This document shows positions 6,145-11,735 of a DNA stretch of 11,735 bases, one piece after another (position 1 is the stretch's first letter; the number at the start of each line of letters is the position of its first letter). The position numbers and the translations under genes were made by a program. The stretch covers positions 1-11,735 of the forward strand of contig JAJYMF010000209.1 in the NCBI GenBank assembly GCA_021787175.1, given 5' to 3'. The notes beneath the pieces are model-generated. The model saw only the letters and a program-made list of their open reading frames with translations, had not been told where the DNA came from and made no database searches. This stretch comes from Pseudomonadota bacterium. GTDB taxonomy: Bacteria; Pseudomonadota; Gammaproteobacteria; Xanthomonadales; Rhodanobacteraceae.

Positions 6145-7869
6145 TTAACCTTGAATTGACATGTTATTGCCGCCGCCGATCAGCGCAAGCAGGGCGTCGC
6201 GGCCCAGCGCGCGGTTTTCGCTTTCGCCGCGGGCACGATATTCGAAGGTGCCGGCGGCGAGTCCGCGCTCGCTGACGACGATACGATGCGGAATGCCGAT
6301 CAGCTCGATATCCGCAAACATCGACCCGGGACGCAGGCCGCGATCATCGAGTACGGTTTCGATGCCGCGCGCGTTCAGATCGGCGTAAAGCGATTCCGCC
6401 GCGGCGGTGACGGCGGGGTCGCTCTTGGGATTGATCGGGCAGACGGCCACGTGCCACGGTGCCATCGCCGGGGGCCAGAGGATGCCGGCCGCATCGTGAT
6501 TCTGCTCGATCGCGGCGGCGACGATGCGGCTGACGCCGATGCCGTAGCAGCCCATGGTCATCACCTGCGTCTGTCCGGTTTCGTCGAGCACCGCGGCGCC
6601 CATCGCCTGCGCGTAGCTGCGGCCCAGCTGGAACACGTGGCCGACCTCGATGCCGCGGGCGATCGCCAGCGTGCCGCAGCCGTCGGGCGACGGGTCGCCG
6701 GCGACGACCTTGCGCAGGTCGACGATGCGGGTGATGCGCGCGTCGCGGTCCCAGTTGGCGCCGGTGTAGTGAGTGCCCTCGGCATTGCCGCCGCAGACGA
6801 AGTCGGCCAGCGCCGCCGCGCTGCGGTCGACGATCACCGGGATGTTCCCGGCCAGTCCGACCGGTCCCAGAAAGCCGGGCCGTGTGCCGGTGGCGGCGAC
6901 GATCTCGGCCTCGCTCGCCAGCACCGATTCGCCCGGCAGCTCGTCCAGCTTGGCCGCCTTGATCTCGTTGATCTCGTGATCGCCGCGCACGCACAGCGCG
7001 ACCAGACCGTCGCGGCCGCGCACCAGCAGAGTCTTGACGCACTGTGCGGGCGCAACGCCGAGCAGGCCGGCCGCCTCGGCGATGGTTTTCTGGGTCGGCG
7101 TGGCGACCCGCGTCAGTGCGGCGGCAGGGGCGGGCCGCGGCGCGGCCGGCGCCAGGGCTTCGGCCAGTTCGACATTGGCGGCGAAATCCGACGCATCGGA
7201 AAACGCGATCGCGTCTTCGCCGGAGTCGGCCAGCACGTGAAACTCGTGGCTGGCATTGCCGCCGATGGCGCCGGTATCGGCCTGCACGGCGCGAAAGCGC
7301 AGACCCAACCGGGTGAAGACACGCGTATAGGCGTCGAACATGTTCCGGTATTCGCGCGCCAGGCAATCGGCGGTCAGATGAAACGAATAGGCATCTTTCA
7401 TCAGGAATTCGCGCGCCCGCATCACGCCGAAGCGCGGGCGGATCTCGTCGCGGAATTTGGTCTGGATCTGGAAGAAAGTGACCGGCAGCTGGCGGTAGCT
7501 TTTCAGTTCGTGGCGGGCAAAGTCGGTGATCACTTCCTCATGCGTCGGGCCATAACAGTATTCCTGCTCCTTGCGGTCTTTCAGCTTGAGCAGCTGACCG
7601 CCGAATTTCTGCCAGCGTCCGGTTTCGTCCCACAGCTCGCGCGGCTGCACCGAGGGCATCAGCAGCTCGATCGCACCGGCGCGCTGCATCTCCTCGCGCA
7701 CCACCACCTCGACCTTGCGCAGCACGCGCAGGCCCAGCGGCGTCCAGGTGAAGATGCCGGCGGCCAGCTTGCGGATCATGCCCGCGCGCAGCATCAGCCG
7801 GTGGCTGACGATTTCGGCGTCGGAGGGAGTTTCCTTGACGGTGGCAAGGTGGAAACGGCTGAGGCGCAT
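6145..7869 (-). CDS. proS: Prolyl-tRNA synthetase (bacterial type with editing domain)
   Basis: ProRS attaches proline to tRNA-Pro and hydrolyses mischarged Ala-tRNA-Pro. The product is 574 aa (E. coli 572). Class II catalytic motifs are present: the motif 1 region with MIRKLAAGIFTWTPLGLRVLRKVE (31-54), motif 2 with FRDEIRPRFGVMRAREFLMKD (139-159) and motif 3 with GCYGIGVSRIV (440-450). The YbaK-like editing insert lies between (about 224-407), with CVKTLLV placing a lysine at 279 like the editing-site Lys279 of the E. coli enzyme, and GTHYTGANW (365-373). The anticodon-binding domain follows (about 470-570). ATG at 7869 matches the family start (MRLSRFHLATVKETPSDAE); the frame is open to 7938 but those residues are not homologous. 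A 93-nt gap separates it from the DUF4124 gene upstream, and a 7-bp hairpin (7876-7897) lies just before the start. Confidence 0.97.
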   Translation of the reverse strand: MRLSRFHLATVKETPSDAEIVSHRLMLRAGMIRKLAAGIFTWTPLGLRVLRKVEVVVREEMQRAGAIELLMPSVQPRELWDETGRWQKFGGQLLKLKDRKEQEYCYGPTHEEVITDFARHELKSYRQLPVTFFQIQTKFRDEIRPRFGVMRAREFLMKDAYSFHLTADCLAREYRNMFDAYTRVFTRLGLRFRAVQADTGAIGGNASHEFHVLADSGEDAIAFSDASDFAANVELAEALAPAAPRPAPAAALTRVATPTQKTIAEAAGLLGVAPAQCVKTLLVRGRDGLVALCVRGDHEINEIKAAKLDELPGESVLASEAEIVAATGTRPGFLGPVGLAGNIPVIVDRSAAALADFVCGGNAEGTHYTGANWDRDARITRIVDLRKVVAGDPSPDGCGTLAIARGIEVGHVFQLGRSYAQAMGAAVLDETGQTQVMTMGCYGIGVSRIVAAAIEQNHDAAGILWPPAMAPWHVAVCPINPKSDPAVTAAAESLYADLNARGIETVLDDRGLRPGSMFADIELIGIPHRIVVSERGLAAGTFEYRARGESENRALGRDALLALIGGGNNMSIQG

Positions 7870-7895
7870 GGACGGATTCCGCGAAGTGAGGCGGA

Positions 7896-7901
7896 ATTGT
7901 A
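7896..7901 (-). promoter_or_regulatory. Possible -10 element for proS
   Basis: The minus strand reads TACAAT (5 of 6 matches to TATAAT), 26 nt before the proS ATG, giving a short leader. No -35 match is visible in the very GC-rich upstream bases. It overlaps one arm of the inverted repeat ATTCCGC/GCGGAAT (7876-7882 and 7891-7897). Confidence 0.35.
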
Positions 7902-7962
7902 ATGGCGGTGCGTGCGCCCGCGCGCGGCGGCGTGGCATCCGCGCGCAGAGAAGGCCCGCGGA

Positions 7963-8403
7963 TCAGCCGCCGCAGTACTGCTGCAACTGCTGCTGGGTGT
8001 CGACCATCTCCCGGGTCCGCTGTTTCTCCGAAACCAGCTGTTTCTGGCCCTTGGCGTTGTCCACGGTCAGCGGCTGGCTGCCCTTGAGCAGGGTGTAGTT
8101 CTGGCGCAGCTGGGCGCAGAGCTTGGCGCGGTTTTCGGGGTTGTCGGCGACGGTCCGGGCGCTGGCGGGTGACGCGCCGCCATCGGCGGGCGACGATGCC
8201 GGCGTCGCCGGGGATGCGGACGTCGCGGCAGCCGGTGCAGCCCCGCCGTTCAGCGACATGTGCATGTTCTTGTACTGCACCCCCTGCGGGGGCGGCACGT
8301 CGGAGTAATGCACCACGCCCTTGGCGTCGGTCCATTTGTAGACCTGGGCCGAGGCCATCGGTACGACCAGCAGCAGCGCGAGCAGGATGTACGTACGGCG
8401 CAT
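7963..8403 (-). CDS. Secreted DUF4124 domain protein
   Basis: The function is unknown; DUF4124 proteins are small exported proteins common in proteobacteria. The product is 146 aa. A signal peptide, MRRTYILLALLLVVPMASA, is followed by a likely signal peptidase I cut after ASA (residue 19). The DUF4124 core comes directly after: VYKWTDAKGVVHYSDVPPPQGVQ (21-43). An Ala/Ser/Pro-rich linker (about 54-83) leads to a charged, Gln-rich helical tail (about 89-143) containing a Cys pair, Cys96 and Cys144 (CAQLRQNY and QQYCGG), that could form a disulfide in the periplasm. ATG at 8403 has a Shine-Dalgarno GGGAG 7 nt upstream and gives the signal peptide; the longer frame to 8478 would bury it. The gene is divergent from pssA. 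A weak 7-bp inverted repeat (7937-7963) overlaps the stop codon. Confidence 0.85.
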   Translation of the reverse strand: MRRTYILLALLLVVPMASAQVYKWTDAKGVVHYSDVPPPQGVQYKNMHMSLNGGAAPAAATSASPATPASSPADGGASPASARTVADNPENRAKLCAQLRQNYTLLKGSQPLTVDNAKGQKQLVSEKQRTREMVDTQQQLQQYCGG

Positions 8404-8536
8404 GGGAGCACTCCCGGGCAGGGCGGACGGCGCCGACTTTACCAGCGCCGCCCGCTGCGTGGTTGCGCGCCGGCTCACGTCCTGCGGGCGGCAAGGCCGC
8501 GCGGTTCGCGGGTCCGGCTGCAGCGTGGCCTTGGTT

Positions 8537-8542
8537 TACACT
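8537..8542 (+). promoter_or_regulatory. Weak -10-like element for pssA
   Basis: TACACT within GGTTTACACTCG matches the -10 consensus at 4 of 6 positions and lies 26 nt before the pssA start, in a 165-nt divergent intergenic region. No -35 is recognisable at normal spacing. It is listed mainly for its position and local AT content. Confidence 0.25.
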
Positions 8543-8568
8543 CGCCGCAACGCCAGTCCGGGACGATC

Positions 8569-9357
8569 ATGAACGCTTCCCCTCCCACGCCGGCACGCCC
8601 GCGGCGCGGCATTTACCTGCTGCCGAACCTGTTCACCACCGGCGCGCTGTTTGCGGGCTTCTACGCGATCATCGCCGCGATCGGCGGTCACTACACCGAC
8701 GCCGTGGTGGCGGTGTTCGTCGCCGGCGTGCTCGACGGCCTCGATGGCCGCGTGGCGCGTCTGACCGGCACGCAGAGCGAGTTCGGCGTGCAGTACGACT
8801 CGCTGTCGGACCTGATCAGCTTCGGGCTGGCGCCGTCGCTGGTGCTGTACACGTGGTCGCTGGCGCATCTGCAGGCCTACGGGCCGGTGTGGGGCAAGGT
8901 CGGCTGGACCGCGGCGTTCCTGTATGCCGCCTGCGCCGCGCTGCGGCTGGCGCGCTTCAACACCCAGGTCGGCATGGCCGACAAGCGCTACTTCCAGGGC
9001 CTGGCCAGTCCGGCGGCGGCAGGGCTGGCGATGAGCTACGTCTGGGGCGCCGAGACGCTGGGACTCGACGGCCGCGAACTGGTGTTCGTCACGCCCTTCA
9101 TCGCCGTCGGCGCCGGTCTGCTGATGGTCAGCCGCATCCGCTACTTCAGCTTCAAAAGCTGGCCGGTCAGCGATCGCGTGCCGTTCGTGACGATCCTGGT
9201 CGTGCTGCTGGTGCTGGTCGGGCTGGCACTGGACCCGCCGCGCGTGCTGTTCGGCATCGCCGTGCTGTATGTGTTGTCCGGACCGGTGCTGACGCTGTGG
9301 GGCCGTGCCGCCGCGCGCCGTCGCCAGCGCCGTCCCGCCGTCCCGCCTGCCGACTGA
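8569..9357 (+). CDS. pssA: CDP-diacylglycerol--serine O-phosphatidyltransferase
   Basis: PssA makes phosphatidylserine from CDP-diacylglycerol and L-serine in the inner membrane, the committed step toward phosphatidylethanolamine. The product is 262 aa. The CDP-alcohol phosphatidyltransferase signature is complete: D56, D59-G60, A63-R64, G73, D77 and D81 (DGLDGRVARLTGTQSEFGVQYDSLSD). It is a multi-pass membrane protein with hydrophobic segments near 20-42, 44-56, 83-100, 110-127, about 145-160, 166-183, 204-220 and 223-240, and a short basic tail. This membrane type (PssA type II, as in Bacillus) differs from the soluble phospholipase-D-like PssA of E. coli. ATG at 8569 gives the normal family start (GIYLLPNLFTTGALFAGFYA). 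It is divergent from the DUF4124 gene and is followed after 4 nt by the HolD-like gene. Confidence 0.95.
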   Translation: MNASPPTPARPRRGIYLLPNLFTTGALFAGFYAIIAAIGGHYTDAVVAVFVAGVLDGLDGRVARLTGTQSEFGVQYDSLSDLISFGLAPSLVLYTWSLAHLQAYGPVWGKVGWTAAFLYAACAALRLARFNTQVGMADKRYFQGLASPAAAGLAMSYVWGAETLGLDGRELVFVTPFIAVGAGLLMVSRIRYFSFKSWPVSDRVPFVTILVVLLVLVGLALDPPRVLFGIAVLYVLSGPVLTLWGRAAARRRQRRPAVPPAD

Positions 9358-9361
9358 TGCC

Positions 9362-9859
9362 ATGACTGCCGCCGGCGCCCGTCCACTCGATGCCGTGGCT
9401 CGCGATCGCGTGCTGCGGGCGCTGGGTGTGATGCCGATGACGCTGCGTGTGCCGCGGCGTTCGCCGGCATCGATCCCGCCATCGGTTGCGTCGGCACCGC
9501 CGCCTGCCGCCGCCGATGAGCGCATCGCCCTGTTGCTGTTGCTGCCTGCGGGCACCGCCGCCGATGCGCGCCAGCACGCACTGCTGCGCGCGGCCGTCGC
9601 CTGCCTGCCGACACCGGTGCAGCGAGCGCCGTGGCTGGAGGTCGATGCCGCCGTGCCGCCGCCGCGCGCGCGGGCCTATCTCGCTTTCGGCCACGAGGCG
9701 CTGCAGACATTGGGCCGCACGCTCAGCGCGGCCGAGCAGCAGGCCGCCTGCGTGGTCGGCGTCGATGCGCCCGCGCTGCTGCTGGCCGAACCGGCGCGCA
9801 AACGCAGCCTGTGGCGCGCGCTGAAAACCCTGCGCCATGCATTGGCGGAGGCCGGCTGA
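9362..9859 (+). CDS. Putative HolD-like DNA polymerase III psi subunit
   Basis: The product is 165 aa and not recognisable at a glance. Its layout follows E. coli HolD, which links the clamp loader to the chi subunit and SSB. An N-terminal DRVLRALGVMPMTLRVP (15-31) resembles LxxLGITxWxLRRP. A hydrophobic strand IALLLLLPAG (55-64) and an HALLRAAVACL helix (72-82) follow. The C-terminal pattern VVGVDAPALLLAEPARKRSLWRAL (131-154) resembles SPALxDLxxNPxARAALWQQI. A Pro/Ala-rich linker (about 32-51) is extra. Position supports the call: it sits immediately before rimI, as holD does in E. coli. ATG at 9362 is 4 nt past the pssA stop and lacks a clear ribosome-binding site, so translation is probably coupled. 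The gene is real by its tight packing and coding bias; the function is an inference from pattern and synteny. Confidence 0.6.
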   Translation: MTAAGARPLDAVARDRVLRALGVMPMTLRVPRRSPASIPPSVASAPPPAAADERIALLLLLPAGTAADARQHALLRAAVACLPTPVQRAPWLEVDAAVPPPRARAYLAFGHEALQTLGRTLSAAEQQAACVVGVDAPALLLAEPARKRSLWRALKTLRHALAEAG

Positions 9860-9860
9860 C

Positions 9861-10358
9861 ATGGTGGCCGTGGTCGCCCCGCAGTCACCGCAGCTGCGGC
9901 CGATGCGCCGCGACGACCTCACCGCGGTCGCGCAGATCGAGGCGCGCGCCTACGAGTTTCCGTGGACGCTCGGCATCTTCCGCGACTGTCTCAACGCCGG
10001 TTACGCCTGCTGGGTGCTCGAACAGCAGGGCCGCATGATCGGCTACGGCGTGCTGTCGGTCGCCGCCCAGGAGGCGCACGTGCTCAATGTCTGCGTGGCG
10101 CCGGCCGAGCAGGGTTGCGGCCACGGCCGCCGCCTGCTGCGGCGGCTGGTGGATCTGGCACGCTGGCACGGCGCCAGGCGCGTGTTCCTGGAAGTGAGGC
10201 CGAGCAACGTGCGCGCGGTCGCAATCTACCGCCGCGCCGGTTTCGTCGAGATCGGCCGCCGCCCCAACTACTACCCGGCGCGGCGCGCACGCGAGGACGC
10301 TATCGTGATGGCGTTCGATCTGCTGCCGGCGACGGACGGCGAGCCGCCCGAGGATTGA
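9861..10358 (+). CDS. rimI: Ribosomal protein S18 alanine N-acetyltransferase RimI
   Basis: RimI is a GNAT-family enzyme that acetylates the N-terminal alanine of ribosomal protein S18 using acetyl-CoA. The product is 165 aa. It has the substrate-side segment IEARAYEFPWTLGIFRDCLNAGY (26-48), the central strand and acetyl-CoA loop HVLNVCVAPAEQGCGHGRRLL (73-93), and FLEVRPSNVRAVAIYRRAGFVEIGRRPNYYP (109-139). Glu111 and Tyr123 have the same 12-residue spacing as the catalytic Glu103 and Tyr115 of enteric RimI. ATG at 9861 lies 1 nt after the preceding stop, with GGAG at 9847-9850 as a possible ribosome-binding site. It closes the pssA, holD-like, rimI cluster and converges on valS with only 25 nt between; no terminator hairpin is visible there. 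Confidence 0.93.
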   Translation: MVAVVAPQSPQLRPMRRDDLTAVAQIEARAYEFPWTLGIFRDCLNAGYACWVLEQQGRMIGYGVLSVAAQEAHVLNVCVAPAEQGCGHGRRLLRRLVDLARWHGARRVFLEVRPSNVRAVAIYRRAGFVEIGRRPNYYPARRAREDAIVMAFDLLPATDGEPPED

Positions 10359-10383
10359 CCTGAGGAAGGCCTGAACTTGTTCC

Positions 10384-11735
10384 CTAGCCGCCCAGCCGCG
10401 CCGCCTGCTCGCGCAGCGCCGCGAGCTGCGCGCTCCAGTCGGTCAGCCGCTGGCGCTCCTGCTCGACCACCGCCGCCGGCGCGTGGGCGACAAACGTGGC
10501 GCTGCCCAGCTTGGCCCGGCACTTGGCGATCTCGCCCTCGACGCGTTTGATCTCCTTGCCCACGCGCGCGCGTTCGGCGTCGAGGTCGATCAGGCCGGCG
10601 AGGGGAATCAGCAGTTTTGCGCCCTGGAACGGAACCCCCGCGGCAGCCGGTGCCGGCTCGCCCGCGCCCAGGTGCCGGATGGAATCGATGCGGCACAGTG
10701 CGCACAGCATGGGTTCGATGTCGCTGAAAAGTTTCGGGTCGATCAAACCACCTTCGATCAGCAGCGGCACCTGGCGGTTGGGTGCCAGCCCCAGCTGGCT
10801 GCGGATGCTGCGCAGTTTCTCCACGGCCTCGATCAGAAACGTGATCCTGCTGGTCTCGAGGGTGGACGCGGTCGCCTTGAAACGAGCCTGTTCCTCGATG
10901 CTCATCACCGCCGAGGACTCCAGCACCTCAGGGTAAGCGCGGGCGAGGATGCTCGACTGCGCAAGCCCCAGTCGCGGCGCGACTTCCTGCCAGATCTCTT
11001 CGGTGACAAAAGGCGTGATCGGGTGCAGCGCGCGCAGGATGCTTTCGAGAATGTACAGCAGGGTGTGGCGCGTGGACTGTGCAGCTGCTTCATCGTCGCC
11101 ATGGAGCGCCAGCTTGGCCAGTTCGACGAACCAGTCGCAATAGTCGTTCCAGACGAACTGATAGAGATGATGTGCAACGAGATCGAATCGATAGTTGCGA
11201 AACTCTCTTGTGACAAGCTCCATCGTCCACCAGAAGCGCTGGTGGATCCATTTCTCGGCCAACGTGATCCGCGCCGGCTCGCCTGCGGCGATGAACCCCA
11301 CGGTGTTCATCAGCACGAAGCGCGCGGCGTTCCACAGCTTGTTGCAGAAGTTCCTGTAGCCCTCGGCGCGCCTGAGGTCGAAGTTGATGGTGCGCCCGTG
11401 CGTGGCCAGCGCGGCGAAGGTGAAACGCAGCGCATCGGTGCCGACCGCCTTGATGCCCTCGGGGTACTCCTTGCGGATGCGCTTCTCGACCCTGGCGCGC
11501 ACCTGCGGGAGCAGCAGGCTGGCGGTGGACTTGGCGACCAGCGCTTCGAGCTCGATGCCGTCGATCAGGTCCAGCGGGTCAAGCGTGTTGCCCTTGGACT
11601 TGGACATCTTCTGACCTTCGGCGTCGCGCACGATGGCGTTGATGTACACCTCGCGGAAGGGCACGCGGTCGGCCAATGCCTGTCGTTCCGGTGTGTACGT
11701 GCCATCCGGATTGCGGCCGACGAAATAGATCGGAA
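10384..11735 (-). CDS. valS: Valyl-tRNA synthetase, C-terminal half (cut by window edge)
   Basis: ValRS is a class I enzyme that charges tRNA-Val. Only the last 449 residues are visible; the frame is open to the right edge, where PIYFVGRNPDGTYTPERQALADRVPFREVYINAIVRD is readable. The KMSKS loop (QKMSKSKGN, coded at 11596-11610 for KMSKS itself) precedes the anticodon-binding helical domain (NFDLRRAEGYRNFCNKLWNAARF, then the ITPFVTEEIWQ segment). The end of the protein (from about AERARVGKEIKRVEGEIAKCRAKL, coded by 10384-10590) is the charged coiled-coil arm typical of ValRS. The HIGH motif and editing domain lie outside the window. The stop is TAG at 10384-10386. A patch at 11161-11220 is only about 43% GC with several rare codons, unlike the rest of the gene. 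Confidence 0.97.
   Translation of the reverse strand, partial: PIYFVGRNPDGTYTPERQALADRVPFREVYINAIVRDAEGQKMSKSKGNTLDPLDLIDGIELEALVAKSTASLLLPQVRARVEKRIRKEYPEGIKAVGTDALRFTFAALATHGRTINFDLRRAEGYRNFCNKLWNAARFVLMNTVGFIAAGEPARITLAEKWIHQRFWWTMELVTREFRNYRFDLVAHHLYQFVWNDYCDWFVELAKLALHGDDEAAAQSTRHTLLYILESILRALHPITPFVTEEIWQEVAPRLGLAQSSILARAYPEVLESSAVMSIEEQARFKATASTLETSRITFLIEAVEKLRSIRSQLGLAPNRQVPLLIEGGLIDPKLFSDIEPMLCALCRIDSIRHLGAGEPAPAAAGVPFQGAKLLIPLAGLIDLDAERARVGKEIKRVEGEIAKCRAKLGSATFVAHAPAAVVEQERQRLTDWSAQLAALREQAARLGG

Noticed and set aside
7876..7897. 7-bp hairpin before proS as a T-box or other riboswitch
   Set aside because: It is far too small for a T-box, lacks specifier and antiterminator elements, and overlaps the likely -10; only a minor inverted repeat.
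6286..7902. 538-codon plus-strand ORF opposite proS
   Set aside because: proS is unmistakable on the other strand; the composition (Gly, Arg, Ala, Asp, Gln, His-rich) is that of an antisense shadow.
8536..9555. 339-codon minus-strand ORF opposite pssA and the HolD-like gene
   Set aside because: Low-complexity Arg/Gln/Ala/His-rich shadow, with pssA having complete active-site motifs on the plus strand.
10359..10383. Terminator between rimI and valS
   Set aside because: The 25-nt gap has only a short AGGCCT palindrome and no stem-loop of useful length.

Overview
This window reads as ordinary chromosomal housekeeping DNA from a high-GC gammaproteobacterium. The Xanthomonadales, and Rhodanobacteraceae/Xanthomonadaceae relatives in particular, fit best. 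The support is the bamD / rluD-pgeF divergent block, a holD-like gene placed before rimI, an H-NS gene of the short TWSGRGKRPRWF type, GC-rich third positions nearly throughout, and GGGACCC-type and GTCATTCC-type repeats that I recall from this order. The genus is inference. I found no mobile element, phage gene, CRISPR array, tRNA or rRNA, and no obvious new multigene system.

Left block (+ strand, 1-2729): rsfS (ribosome silencing factor), rlmH (23S rRNA pseudouridine-1915 methyltransferase) and nadE (glutamine-dependent NAD synthetase). rsfS and rlmH are 3 nt apart and nadE follows 40 nt later, so they could share a transcript. nadE carries an unusual in-frame run of five heptanucleotides. 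A 235-nt convergent gap follows, filled with palindromes that probably act as a bidirectional terminator.

Centre (2965-5632): bamD (- strand, outer-membrane assembly lipoprotein) is divergent from the rluD-pgeF pair (+ strand, overlapping by 11 nt; 23S rRNA pseudouridine synthase and peptidoglycan editing factor). pgeF converges on an H-NS-family gene and the two share a perfect 12-bp terminator hairpin.

Right-centre (5653-8403, - strand): in transcription order a secreted DUF4124 protein, proS (prolyl-tRNA synthetase with its editing insert) and the H-NS-family regulator. The proS-hns gap holds hairpins that could be mutually exclusive.

Right block: pssA (phosphatidylserine synthase), a HolD-like DNA polymerase III psi candidate and rimI (ribosomal protein S18 N-acetyltransferase) run close together on the + strand. 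They converge on valS (valyl-tRNA synthetase, - strand), whose N-terminal half lies beyond the right edge. valS contains a sharp local dip in GC with rare codons.

The common theme is translation (RsfS, RlmH, RluD, ProS, ValS, RimI) plus cell-envelope assembly and lipid synthesis (BamD, PgeF, PssA). No intergenic stretch exceeds 300 nt. The items most worth a second look are the heptanucleotide repeat inside nadE, the palindrome cluster at 2806-2946, the alternative hairpins upstream of hns, the rare-codon patch in valS, and the divergent HolD candidate.
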